Assembly: GCF_000515255.1 (NCBI RefSeq)
Contig: NZ_KI911559.1
Coordinates: 716,149-780,148 of the forward strand
Length of the DNA: 64,000 nucleotides
Direction: 5' to 3'
Origin: Rhodovibrio salinarum DSM 9154
Lineage (GTDB): Bacteria; Pseudomonadota; Alphaproteobacteria; Kiloniellales; Rhodovibrionaceae
Part shown: positions 55,847 to 64,000 of the stretch, piece after piece
How positions within the stretch are numbered: position 1 is the first letter of the stretch
Layout of the letters: each line of letters starts with the position of its first letter
Program-made: the position numbers and the translations under genes
Notes under the pieces: model-generated
Told to the model about the DNA's origin: nothing
The model's input: the letters and a program-made list of their open reading frames with translations, nothing else
Databases searched by the model: none

Positions 55847-56326
55847 ATGTCCGCGCACGACTTCACCTTTCCCGCGCTGGAAGGCGGTGACATCAACTTG
55901 GCGATCTTCGCCAATCGGGCGCTGCTGCTGGTCAACACTGCAAGTGCCTGTGGCTATGCCGGTCAGTTCACCGAGCTGCAGCAGCTCTACGACGACCTGG
56001 GGGAACGCGGGCTGATGGTGATTGCGGTGCCGTCGAATGATTTCGGCGAGCAGGAGCCGCTCTCGGAAGGCGAGATCGCTCAGCATTATCGGAACGAGTT
56101 GGGTCTGACGTTCCCCATCACCGGCAAGCAGCAGGTGGTGGGAGCCGGCGCGCACCGCTTCTACCACTGGGTGCACGAAGAAGCGGGCGAAGCGGCCGCA
56201 CCGCGCTGGAATTTCCATAAGGTGCTGTTGGACCCGCAGGGTGAGCTTGCGGGCGTATGGCCCAGTTCGGTCAGCCCGCAGGATGCCGAGGTGCGTGCGG
56301 CGATCGAGGCGGTATTGCCAGGATGA
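55847..56326 (+). CDS. Glutathione peroxidase-like thiol peroxidase, cytoplasmic
   Basis: The 159-residue protein has the peroxidatic Cys35 in VNTASACGYAGQF, IAVPSNDFGEQEP with the active-site Gln, and RWNFHKVLLD with the Trp-Asn pair. No signal peptide is present when it starts at ATG 55847. In bacteria such Cys-type enzymes often use thioredoxin. A periplasmic relative lies at 57921-58493. Confidence 0.92.
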   Translation: MSAHDFTFPALEGGDINLAIFANRALLLVNTASACGYAGQFTELQQLYDDLGERGLMVIAVPSNDFGEQEPLSEGEIAQHYRNELGLTFPITGKQQVVGAGAHRFYHWVHEEAGEAAAPRWNFHKVLLDPQGELAGVWPSSVSPQDAEVRAAIEAVLPG

Positions 56327-56799
56327 CCATCGCTTCGCGTGTGAGGCGCGAAGGCGATTTGGCAATTCCCTGTCGTTTTTGTGCCGTGCCGCGCCATCTT
56401 CTAAAAGAACCTGCGATCTTAATGGTTTATCGTAGGTCCGCTAAAGTATGATTACTTGAGCGGCCTTGACTTTGTATCGCCGTTCTTGCATATCTGTGGG
56501 ACGGCGTAGGGCCGCGAGGTCCATCGACGCGACACGCATTCCAACCTGTCTCCCGCGATGATGCGGAGCTGGGCTGGAGGGCGGACCCGGGCAAAGCACG
56601 GTCGTTGTCGATCCAAGCGTCGTACACCCGAACGGACGGACGGTGCCGGGGCTGCATGCAGCCACCCACCCCGTCCGTTGTTCTTTTTCCGGGCCTGGCG
56701 CCGCGTGCCACGCGGGGTCCGAGCGCGGACGGAATGGAGTGCCGGGCGCCCGGACGGCCCGGCCTTCTGGTTCATCTGCTGGTTTAGGGGGTCCTAAGA
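56327..56799 (+). promoter_or_regulatory. Long speD leader region
   Basis: No gene is apparent in this 470-base gap. From 56440 the GC rises and several palindromes appear, such as CCGGGCGCCCGG (56742-56753). The notable one is the terminator-like hairpin at 56631-56688. The speD promoter is probably near 56400-56480, where the DNA is AT-richer. Confidence 0.4.
56631..56688 (+). terminator. Terminator-like hairpin in the speD leader
   Basis: AACGGACGG (56631-56639) pairs with CCGTCCGTT (56671-56679), with an inner GGCTGCATGCAGCC stem, and is followed by TTCTTTTT. Being about 110 bases before speD and far from the previous gene, it could be an attenuator. Confidence 0.5.
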
Positions 56800-57378
56800 A
56801 TGCCGGCCACCACCACCCTCAAATTGGGGATGAACTCGGAAGAGGTTCCGAGCGACGCCCAGGCTGAGATTTACCGCTTCCCGCACGAGGGCGAGGCTGC
56901 CGTGGAGCAGACCGCCCAGCGACAGGCCGCGGCCCATCCGGCATCCGTCCAGGATGCAGATACGCAATCGGACGAGAATGCCGACCATTTCATCACGCGC
57001 GACGGCAAGACCTATGCCGGCACGCACCTGATCATTGACGTCTATGGCGGCAGCCGTTTGGACGACATCGAGCACATCCGCCAGATGATGCACGATGCCG
57101 TGACGGCAGCCGGCGCGACGCTGCTGCACACCCATCTGCATCACTTTACGCCCAATGGCGGGGTGTCCGGGGTGGCGGTGCTCGCGGAATCGCACATCTC
57201 GATCCACACCTGGCCGGAGCGCGACTACGGCGCGCTCGACGTGTTCATGTGCGGCGATAGTGCGCCCGAAAAGGCGGTCGAGGTGATCCGCGAGGCGTTC
57301 CAGCCAAGCCGTCTGGCCGTCGACACGTACTTGCGCGGCGAGGACGTCGAGACGGGCGAGGTGCGCGAGACGGCGTAG
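56800..57378 (+). CDS. speD: S-adenosylmethionine decarboxylase proenzyme
   Basis: The 192-residue proenzyme makes the aminopropyl donor for spermidine. The core starts near residue 67 (GKTYAGTHLIIDVYGG) and holds LAESHISIHTWPERDYGALD; the precursor cuts between Glu and Ser to create the pyruvoyl group. Bacterial SpeH types usually have about 120-140 residues, so this one has an N-terminal extension of about 60 polar residues. It has a long leader with a terminator-like hairpin and a bidirectional terminator after it. Confidence 0.93.
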   Translation: MPATTTLKLGMNSEEVPSDAQAEIYRFPHEGEAAVEQTAQRQAAAHPASVQDADTQSDENADHFITRDGKTYAGTHLIIDVYGGSRLDDIEHIRQMMHDAVTAAGATLLHTHLHHFTPNGGVSGVAVLAESHISIHTWPERDYGALDVFMCGDSAPEKAVEVIREAFQPSRLAVDTYLRGEDVETGEVRETA

Positions 57379-57407
57379 ACGTGCGCGCGTTCCAGCGCTG
57401 AAGACTG

Positions 57408-57443
57408 AAAAAGCCGCCGGGGCGGGCGCCTCGGCGGCTTTTT
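57408..57443. terminator. Bidirectional terminator after speD
   Basis: AAAAAGCCGCC and GGCGGCTTTTT flank a 14-base loop, so both strands have a stem followed by T5. It ends speD and the convergent DUF1289 gene. Confidence 0.93.
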
Positions 57444-57466
57444 CGTATGGGGTATGAGGGTGGACG

Positions 57467-57775
57467 TCAGTCCGTCTTGCGCGCGTCGATCCGGTCGAGG
57501 ACGGTGCGCTTTTCATCGGCCGTCATGATTGGCCAATCGCGTATTTCGTCGATCGAGCGTAGGCAGCCGACGCACAGATCGTCGGGGCCGAGCTGGCAGA
57601 CCGCGATGCAGGGCGAGGCGACGGTGGTGTCGAAAGTACGCTCGCGCACCCGGCGGCGGCGCTCCGCCCGGCGTTGCGCGCGCGCATCCTCGACCGACGA
57701 GGCGTTCGCGTCGGCGCTCGGCTCAATTGTCTCGCGGCGGTCGCTGTCGTCGCGGAATTCGTCGGTCACGTTCAA
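57467..57775 (-). CDS. DUF1289 family cysteine protein
   Basis: The 102-residue protein ends in the DUF1289 motif SPCIAVCQLGPDDLCVGCLR then SIDEIRDWPIM, with four Cys likely to bind metal or an FeS centre. Its N-terminal half is polar and Arg-rich. The start is TTG 57775 or GTG 57769. Family function is unknown. Confidence 0.88.
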   Translation of the reverse strand: MNVTDEFRDDSDRRETIEPSADANASSVEDARAQRRAERRRRVRERTFDTTVASPCIAVCQLGPDDLCVGCLRSIDEIRDWPIMTADEKRTVLDRIDARKTD

Positions 57776-57920
57776 CTGCCCGTCTTTGATCGAAGGTGTC
57801 GCATGCCAAGGACGCCGTGCAGTGGGCGCGGCATCGGCGATAAATTACCCTACACACCACTCAGGAATGGTCAAACGGCCGCGTGCGACGTCGTCTGCCG
57901 CGGATGCGACGTCCGCGCTA

Positions 57921-58493
57921 TCAGCCGCTCGGCAACAGGCGCTCGATCCGGCTGACGATCGCTGTGTCGGTCGGGCGCACGCCGGAGGGCCAGCCAGCGA
58001 CCGGCTGGCCCTGCCCGTTGACCAGCACCTTATGGAAGTTCCAGCGCGGGCGCCCGTCACGGCCCAGCTTCCGCCCCAGCCACTGGTAGAGCGGGTGGGC
58101 GTCCTGCCCGGTGACGTGGCTGATCTCCGTCATCGGGAAGGAAACGTCGAAGGTGGCCTCGCAGAACTGCTTGACCGCTGCTTCGCTTGCCAGTTCCTGC
58201 CGAAAGTCGTTCGACGGCACGGCGAGCACGACCAGCCCTTTATTCTTGTAGCGGTCCCACAGCGTCTCGAGGTCGGCATATTGGTCGGTGTAGCCGCAGC
58301 GCGAGGCCGTGTTGACCAGCAGGATCGGTTGCCCGTCGAAGCGCGCCAGATCCATCGGCGCGCCGGTGATCGAGGTGAAGGAGAAGGCGTGCGCGCTTCG
58401 CTCCGAAGCTTCGGCCCCGGTTCCCAGGCGTGGCGGCAGTACGGCCAGCATCAGAGCCGCACACAAGACGGTGGTCAGGCGCATCTCAGGCAT
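57921..58493 (-). CDS. Glutathione peroxidase-like protein, exported
   Basis: The 190-residue protein has a signal peptide (RLTTVLCAALMLAVLP, cleaved near GAEA) and a GPx domain with peroxidatic Cys in VNTASRCGYTDQY, VLAVPSNDFRQEL and RWNFHKVLVN. The usual Gln site (NDFGxQEP) is changed to NDFRQELAS, keeping Gln two residues later. ATG 58493 follows AAGGAGG, a perfect ribosome-binding site. Export suggests a periplasmic role. Confidence 0.9.
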   Translation of the reverse strand: MPEMRLTTVLCAALMLAVLPPRLGTGAEASERSAHAFSFTSITGAPMDLARFDGQPILLVNTASRCGYTDQYADLETLWDRYKNKGLVVLAVPSNDFRQELASEAAVKQFCEATFDVSFPMTEISHVTGQDAHPLYQWLGRKLGRDGRPRWNFHKVLVNGQGQPVAGWPSGVRPTDTAIVSRIERLLPSG

Positions 58494-58695
58494 TCTTGCA
58501 GCCTCCTTCGACCTGTCGGCTCGGGCTTGGATCCCGGCGATCTCGGAGCGATGAACTGGGCGCGCGGACGGGGAAGTCAATTGTCTCTTGCCTTCTGCGT
58601 ACGGCCACGATGGCCTTTTGATTACTTGCAAGCCGCTGATCCCGTCGCTATCCCGGCGCGGACTTATGATTCACAAATTCCGGAGACTTCGTCCG

Positions 58696-61083
58696 ATGGT
58701 GTCGCGCGCCGCCGGTCACGCCCGTTTGTCGATCGCCGTTCTGGTCGGTCTGCTGATGCTGCTTATGGCGGCGCTACCGGCGGCTGCGCAGTCCGGTGGC
58801 GGATCCGGTGCATCGGATACGGGGGGCAGCAGCGGTGGCAGTGGCGCGGCTGCCGAAAGCCTGCCGCCGGGCGCCGTCTCGGCAAGCGCGGAGAAACTGC
58901 AGGACCTGGTCGACACGCTGCAGGACGACCAGCAGCGTCAGGACTTTGTCGGCAAGCTGAACGCCTTGATCGAGGCCAAGCAGGCCGACAGCGGGCAAGG
59001 CGGTGCGGACGCGGGCAACGGTGCATCCAAGGCGGGTCCCGATGGCCTGGGCGCGCAGTTGCTGCGGGCGATCACCGAGCGGCTGGATCAGGCGGGCAGT
59101 GCCCTGGCCGGGATGGTCGACACGGTCAAGCAGGTGCCGGCGATCGCGCTTGAACTGTGGAGCGAGGTGCAGAACGACCAGCAGCGACAGCTGTGGACGG
59201 CGACGGCGATCAACCTGCTGCTGATCCTCGGCGCTGCGATCGTCGTCGAGCGTCTTGCCCACTGGTCGCTGCGGATCCCGCGCCGGCGAATTGAAGCGCG
59301 GGCGAACGACAATGTGCTTGTCCAGGTGCTGTTCCTGATCGCCCGGACGCTCTTGGACGCCGTTCCGATCGCCCTGTTCGCGGCTGCCGCTTTCGGCACC
59401 ATGACGGTCGTGCAGCCTCGCGAGGTGGCACAGGTGATCGTGGTCGCGCTGATCAACGCCAGCGTGCTCTCGCGTGTCGTCGCGTTGCTCGGCCGGGCGA
59501 TCCTGGCGCCGGATGCGGGGGGGCTGCGTCTGCCCAAGCTGACCGACGAGACGGCGCACTATTTGTTCATCTGGCTGCGCCGGGTCGCGCGCACGGCCAT
59601 CTACGGCTACGTCGCCAGCGAGGCGCTGGGCCTGCTGGGACTCAGCACGGCCGCGGTGGTGACGGTGCAGAAGCTGATCGGCTTCGCCATCGCGCTGATG
59701 GTGATCGTGTTCGTTCTGCAAAACCGTCAGCCGGTCGCCCGCTGGCTACGGGGGCCGGCTGATGAGTACGCCAGCATCCGCGGTCTGCGTACCCGCTTGG
59801 CGGAACTTTGGCACGTACTGGGCGTGGTTTACGTGCTCGTGGTCTACGGCGTCTGGGCGCTGGAGGTGCCGGGTGGCTTCGTCTTCCTGGCCCGGGCGAC
59901 CCTGGTCACGATCGCGGTGCTGATTGCCGCCCGGCTGATTAATCTGGGGCTGGATAAGCTGATCAATCGCGGTTTCCAGCTGAGCGACGATATACGCCGG
60001 CGCTATCCGGGCTTGGAGGCGCGCGCCAATCGTTACCTGCCGACGGTCAAGCGGATCCTGCGCGCGCTGGTCACGTTGGTTGCCGCCTTGATGATCCTGC
60101 AGGTCTGGGGCGCGGGGGCGCTCGACTGGCTGACCTCATCGGTCGGCCGCGATCTGCTGGGGACCGTTATCACGGTCGCCATGATCCTGGGCCTGACCTT
60201 CGCGTTCTGGGAGATCGTCAGCGCCACGATCGAACGCGTGCTGACCCGTTCCAGCCAGCGCGACACGGCCAAGCGTAGCCAGCGGCTGGCGACCCTGCTG
60301 CCGTTACTGCGCAACGCGCTCAGAATCCTTCTGATTGTGGTGGTCTCGCTGATCGTGCTGTCGGAGATCGGCGTGGACATCGGCCCGCTACTCGCCGGTG
60401 CCGGCGTGATCGGCCTGGCGATCGGCTTTGGCGCGCAGACCCTGGTGAAGGACGTGATCACCGGCGTGTTCATCCTGCTGGAAGACAGCCTGGCGATCGG
60501 CGACTGGGTCGACCTCGGCGGGCACGGCGGTGAGGTCGAGAGCATGACCATCCGCACGATCACGCTGCGCGACCTGCACGGGCATATCCACGTCGTGCCC
60601 TTCTCCGACGTCACCTCGATCCTGAACATGGCGCGTGACTACGGCTATGCGGTGATCGACATCGGTGTCGCCTATCGCGAGGACACGGATGCGGTGATCC
60701 AGTTGCTGCAGGAAGTCGCCGAAGATCTGAAGAACGATTCCGACTGGGGGCCGAAGATCATCGGCGAGCTGGAGGTGTTCGGCGTCAACAATCTGGGCGA
60801 TTCCAGCGTGGAAATCCGTGTGCGCCTGAAGACTAAGACGCTGGCGCACTGGGGTATGCGCCGGGAGTTCCTGCGCCGGGCCAAGCAGAAGTTCGACGAG
60901 CGTGGGGTGGAGATCCCCTATCCTCACCGTACGCTCTACTTCGGCCAGGACCGCCAGGGCGAGGCGCCGCCCGCCCGCGTCGCCTTGCAGCGCCCGCCGC
61001 GTGGGGGCGAGGGCGAGCTGGAGACCAGCGCGCCGAGCCAGACCAGTTCGACCACCCCGACCGACGACCCGGACGCGGAGTAG
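58696..61083 (+). CDS. Large MscS-family mechanosensitive channel
   Basis: The 795-residue protein has a signal peptide (cleaved near PAAAQS), a Gly/Ser-rich and helical periplasmic start (to about 170), several membrane helices, and a C-terminal MscS domain. The pore helix is near residue 565 (AGVIGLAIGFGAQTLVKDVI), followed by beta-domain ILLEDSLAIGDWVDLGG. Length is between MscS and MscK. It ends in a polar tail. ATG 58696 follows GGAGAC; ATG 58666 is an alternative. It would open in hypo-osmotic shock. Confidence 0.92.
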   Translation: MVSRAAGHARLSIAVLVGLLMLLMAALPAAAQSGGGSGASDTGGSSGGSGAAAESLPPGAVSASAEKLQDLVDTLQDDQQRQDFVGKLNALIEAKQADSGQGGADAGNGASKAGPDGLGAQLLRAITERLDQAGSALAGMVDTVKQVPAIALELWSEVQNDQQRQLWTATAINLLLILGAAIVVERLAHWSLRIPRRRIEARANDNVLVQVLFLIARTLLDAVPIALFAAAAFGTMTVVQPREVAQVIVVALINASVLSRVVALLGRAILAPDAGGLRLPKLTDETAHYLFIWLRRVARTAIYGYVASEALGLLGLSTAAVVTVQKLIGFAIALMVIVFVLQNRQPVARWLRGPADEYASIRGLRTRLAELWHVLGVVYVLVVYGVWALEVPGGFVFLARATLVTIAVLIAARLINLGLDKLINRGFQLSDDIRRRYPGLEARANRYLPTVKRILRALVTLVAALMILQVWGAGALDWLTSSVGRDLLGTVITVAMILGLTFAFWEIVSATIERVLTRSSQRDTAKRSQRLATLLPLLRNALRILLIVVVSLIVLSEIGVDIGPLLAGAGVIGLAIGFGAQTLVKDVITGVFILLEDSLAIGDWVDLGGHGGEVESMTIRTITLRDLHGHIHVVPFSDVTSILNMARDYGYAVIDIGVAYREDTDAVIQLLQEVAEDLKNDSDWGPKIIGELEVFGVNNLGDSSVEIRVRLKTKTLAHWGMRREFLRRAKQKFDERGVEIPYPHRTLYFGQDRQGEAPPARVALQRPPRGGEGELETSAPSQTSSTTPTDDPDAE

Positions 61084-61242
61084 GGCGTCGGTTAAGGGCC
61101 CGTCAGGGACGCTGCACCACCGCGCTTCCTGCGCGTTCGGCATGACGTCGTTGGTGTGGTGGCAGAACACCGCGGGGCGTCCGGGAGGGCCTGGCGCGGC
61201 CAAGCCTGTCGAACAGTCGTTACGCCTGTCGCGGTGTTGGGT

Positions 61243-61881
61243 TTATCCCAGCGGGCCCGGCTGCGCGCCGGCTTCCTGTTCCAGCGTCTCCAGGTCATCG
61301 CATTGGACAACCTGTCGGGCGAGGTCGAGGGAGAAGCCTTTGCGGGCGAGCGCGGCCATGTCGCGGTCTATGTTTGCTGCCTGCTGTTCGGGAGCGCGGT
61401 AGGGACCGATCCGGCGTTTGCGAGCGTAGCGGAGGGCGGCGGCCAGTTCGGGCGTGTCGGCCTCCTCCTGAAGGGTCTCCAGCGCGGCCCGGGCCGTATC
61501 TTCGTCGATCCCCTTCTGGCGCAGCTTCATCCAGATCGCCTGCGCGCCGTGACCGGCCCGGTGCAGACTGATCGCCCGGCCGCGGGCATAGGCGGTGTCG
61601 TCGAGGTAGCCAGCGCGGCCCAGGCGGTCCAGCAGCTGCTCGACCGCCTGGGCGCCGTCGTCCCGGTCGGTGCCGTGGGCGCGGGCAGACCGCTCGACCT
61701 TGCCCAACAGCACGCGCCGCAGGTTGGCGCGCGAAGAGGCATAGCGCTCCAGATAGTGCAGCGCCGCCTTTTCCAGATAGTCGGGGGTTGCCTTTTTCGG
61801 CCCCTTGGGTTTGCGGCGCTTGTCGCCGCGGCTCGGTCTGCCCGCGGGAGCTGCGCCTGAAGGGTCGTGAGAGTCGCTCAT
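61243..61881 (-). CDS. recX: RecX regulatory protein
   Basis: The 212-residue protein has the RecX helical repeats: ALHYLERYASSRANLRRVLL, LLDRLGRAGYLDDTAYARGR, then KLRQKGIDEDTARAALE and MAALARKGFSLDLARQVV. RecX caps and limits RecA filaments. A Lys/Arg-rich N-terminal tail precedes the domain. ATG 61881 is the family start. recA is not in this window, so recX is unlinked here. Confidence 0.92.
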   Translation of the reverse strand: MSDSHDPSGAAPAGRPSRGDKRRKPKGPKKATPDYLEKAALHYLERYASSRANLRRVLLGKVERSARAHGTDRDDGAQAVEQLLDRLGRAGYLDDTAYARGRAISLHRAGHGAQAIWMKLRQKGIDEDTARAALETLQEEADTPELAAALRYARKRRIGPYRAPEQQAANIDRDMAALARKGFSLDLARQVVQCDDLETLEQEAGAQPGPLG

Positions 61882-62330
61882 GGCGTAGAGATAGCGCGCG
61901 TGCTGCGCCTGCGCCAAGGCTGGCTGGCCACTTCCGTGACACGCTTGGCGCGTGTTGCCCGGAACAAAGCGCGTGAGCTTCAAGACAAAAGTTTCGGGTG
62001 TGTAGTCGCCACCGTTTGCCGCGTGTCTGACGCTTGCCTTACACGTATCGGGTGATGCGTGGGTTGGGTTATTCGACGCCGAAGATCGAATTTTTACACC
62101 TCAAAATTGCTCCGATGCTCATTCGTTCGCCTCTGACATTTCTCGGGTCTAGGTAGTACAATACGAATATTTTTATTTATTTCGGATTTATAGCCGGTAT
62201 TCAGGAATCTGGTTTATTTCAGAGTTGGAGTTGATTAACGCTTCAGAAAGTATCGGGTGGGTATCTACGCAAAGAATATCGGTTTCGATTAAGCAGTGAC
62301 GGCCCGAGGGCCTATCTGAAGGGTGAGCAG
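61882..62330. other. AT-rich gap before the chemoreceptor gene
   Basis: The 450-base divergent gap drops to around 40% GC from 62050 to 62300, compared with ~66% around it. It should contain the chemoreceptor promoter, but I could not pick a firm -35/-10 pair. No gene or strong hairpin was seen. Confidence 0.4.
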
Positions 62331-64000
62331 ATGACCAGCTATGCATTGCGGCAAAGCCGTATCACCGATCTAACGATCTCAAAGAAAATCTTGTTGCTTG
62401 TGGTCGTATTGCTGACCGGCACGTTGCTGGCGGGCGGGGCCGGGATCTGGGCGGAGAGCCGTCTATCGACCGCGACACGGCAACTCGACTTGGCCGCGCA
62501 GGAGGTCAAGCACGGTGCACGCAGCAACGAGGCGGTGCTGAACTTGCGCCGGATCGAGTACCGCGTTGCCGCGGATCCGGCCTTCGCCGATGAGGCGCGC
62601 GAGCGCATGGCTGCCATCGAGGCTGAGCTTGACCGGCGCATGGGCTTGCTTCGGGAGAGCGCGGATGGCCAGCGGGGGCGCACGCTCGACGAACTGCGGG
62701 ATCGGATCGATAGCTACATTCAAGCGGTCGGGCAAACGATCGCGGTCGCTGAACGCGCGGTAGGCGTAAACAATTCGCCCGAACGCGAGGCAATCGTCAC
62801 GGCGATTCGCGACAATAAGGAGTTGTCCGGCACGCTTGAAACCAAGTTCGATGCCTATGTGAACCAGGCCGAGGACCTTGGGGATCAGGCGGCAGCGAAT
62901 GCGGTGCAGACGGGAGCGTTGGCGGAACGGGTGATCCTGCTCGTCGGCGCGGTTGCGGTATTGGGCGGCTTCGCGCTTGGTTGGGCGATCGCGCGGTTTG
63001 GTGTGGTCAAGCCGTTGAACGGGGCGCTGCGGTCGCTGAACAGCCTGGCGCAGGGCAAGCTCGATACCGAGGTGTTCGGTGTCGGCCGGCGAGACGAGAT
63101 CGGCGATATCGCCGGGGCGATGCAGGTGTTCAAGGAGAACATGCACGAGACCGAGCGCCTGCGCGCCAAGCAGGTCGAGGATGAGAAGCGGGCGGCCGAG
63201 GCGCGCCGGCGCGAGCTGGAGACGTTGGCGACCAAGTTCGAGGATCGGGTCGGGCAGATCGTCAAGTCGCTTTCGTCCACCATTACGGAGTTGGACTCGA
63301 CCGCGCAGTCGATGAGTTCGATCGCCGAGGAGACCAGCGCCCAGGCAGGCGTCGTGGCCGCCGCTGCGGAGGAGTCGTCGAGTAACGTCGAAACAGTGGC
63401 GTCGGCGACCGAGGAGCTGACCGCGTCGATCGACGAGATCAACACGCAGGTTACGCAATCGACCAAGATGGCGGCCACGGCGGTGGAGAACGCGGACGGC
63501 GCGGCGCAAAAGGTAAAATCGCTGGCCGAGGCGGCGGACAACATCGGCAATGTCGTCGAATTGATCCAGGACGTCGCCGAGCAGACCAACCTTCTGGCGC
63601 TCAACGCCACCATCGAGGCCGCCCGCGCGGGCGATGCGGGCAAGGGCTTCGCCGTGGTCGCCCAGGAGGTCAAGCAGCTGGCAACCCAGACGGCCAAGGC
63701 GACCGAGGAAATCTCCAGCCGGATCGCCACCGTGCAGAAGGAGACCGGCGTTGCGGTCTCCGCGATCGAGGAGATCGCCGCTCAGATCCGCACGATGAAC
63801 GAGACCGGTGCCGCCATTGCCTCCGCCGTTGAGGAACAGGGGGCGGCGACCCGTGAGATCGCCCGCAACATCCAGGAAGCCAGTCACGGCACTACCGAGA
63901 TGACGAGCAACATCTCCGGCGTTACGCAGGCGTCCCAGGCGACCGGGGCGGCGGCGACGCAGATGACCCAGGCGGTGGGCGAGCTGAACCAGCAGGCCCA
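62331..64000 (+). CDS. Methyl-accepting chemotaxis protein, cut by right edge
   Basis: Translation from ATG 62331 stays open to the window end (556 codons). A first membrane helix (about 20-40) is followed by a ligand-binding helical bundle (~45-200), a second helix ([18 protein letters not shown] near 205-222), a HAMP domain, and the signalling hairpin with [20 protein letters not shown] and [19 protein letters not shown]. It senses a signal outside the cytoplasm and controls CheA. AAGGGTGAGCAG precedes the ATG. No other chemotaxis gene lies in the window. Confidence 0.93.
   Translation, partial: MTSYALRQSRITDLTISKKILLLVVVLLTGTLLAGGAGIWAESRLSTATRQLDLAAQEVKHGARSNEAVLNLRRIEYRVAADPAFADEARERMAAIEAELDRRMGLLRESADGQRGRTLDELRDRIDSYIQAVGQTIAVAERAVGVNNSPEREAIVTAIRDNKELSGTLETKFDAYVNQAEDLGDQAAANAVQTGALAERVILLVGAVAVLGGFALGWAIARFGVVKPLNGALRSLNSLAQGKLDTEVFGVGRRDEIGDIAGAMQVFKENMHETERLRAKQVEDEKRAAEARRRELETLATKFEDRVGQIVKSLSSTITELDSTAQSMSSIAEETSAQAGVVAAAAEESSSNVETVASATEELTASIDEINTQVTQSTKMAATAVENADGAAQKVKSLAEAADNIGNVVELIQDVAEQTNLLALNATIEAARAGDAGKGFAVVAQEVKQLATQTAKATEEISSRIATVQKETGVAVSAIEEIAAQIRTMNETGAAIASAVEEQGAATREIARNIQEASHGTTEMTSNISGVTQASQATGAAATQMTQAVGELNQQA

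Noticed and set aside
56558-56690. Arg-rich leader peptide controlling speD
   Set aside because: An ATG-ATG frame of Arg/Lys-rich sequence overlaps the hairpin, but it lacks a ribosome-binding site and could arise by chance.

Overview
The window is about 64 kb of GC-rich DNA carrying ordinary chromosomal genes of an alphaproteobacterium. Several gene neighbourhoods typical of that class point there: pckA divergent from chvI-chvG with hprK, EIIA-Man, HPr and EI beside it; ahcY-divL-tsaE-amgK-murU; an NDUFA12-type gene near mlaD, a DUF2155 gene and aat; and accB-accC-aroQ. A DivL with tyrosine in its H-box is also diagnostic. The mix suggests Rhodospirillales (a Rhodovibrio-like organism is my guess), but the sequence alone does not settle genus. 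I found no rRNA, tRNA, CRISPR array, insertion sequence or prophage.

Layout. 1-5.7 kb: cell-wall recycling (murU cut by the left edge, amgK), tsaE, a ferredoxin-NADP reductase on the other strand, and divL. 5.9-11.7 kb: ahcY and a sugar-permease-free regulatory phosphotransferase system (EI, HPr, EIIA-Man, RapZ, HprK). 11.8-19.2 kb: a PAS histidine kinase, ChvG-ChvI, and divergent pckA. 19.3-23.6 kb: hsp20, lpd, two small membrane proteins, an MFS carrier. 23.7-30.1 kb: NDUFA12-like gene, mlaD, a methyltransferase, DUF2155 gene, yciB, gcvA-like regulator with a divergent DUF1127-like gene, aat; two low-GC inserts interrupt this block. 30.4-35.5 kb: envelope proteins, accC-accB-aroQ, an orphan glycine-betaine binding protein. 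35.5-41.5 kb: purK-purE, a DUF465 gene, pfkA, a stress protein, an amidase. 42-48.6 kb: small unknown genes, a tyrosine phosphatase, adenylate cyclase, panC-panB, and an Fnr-type regulator with an Fnr-like box in front of it. 48.7-64 kb: ggt, an rRNA methyltransferase, a three-gene retropepsin/inactive transglutaminase/ATP-grasp operon, two glutathione peroxidases, speD, an MscS channel, recX, and a chemoreceptor cut by the right edge.

How they fit. The 5.9-19 kb block joins carbon and nitrogen state sensing (phosphotransferase chain, HprK, RapZ) to envelope and acid sensing (ChvG-ChvI) and gluconeogenesis (pckA). DivL and amgK-murU tie the neighbouring block to cell-cycle control and peptidoglycan. 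The most unusual signals are the retropepsin/transglutaminase/ATP-grasp operon, a perfect 16-bp inverted repeat bracketing the gcvA-like divergent promoter, leader hairpins before ahcY, hsp20 and speD, and the two low-GC gene inserts.
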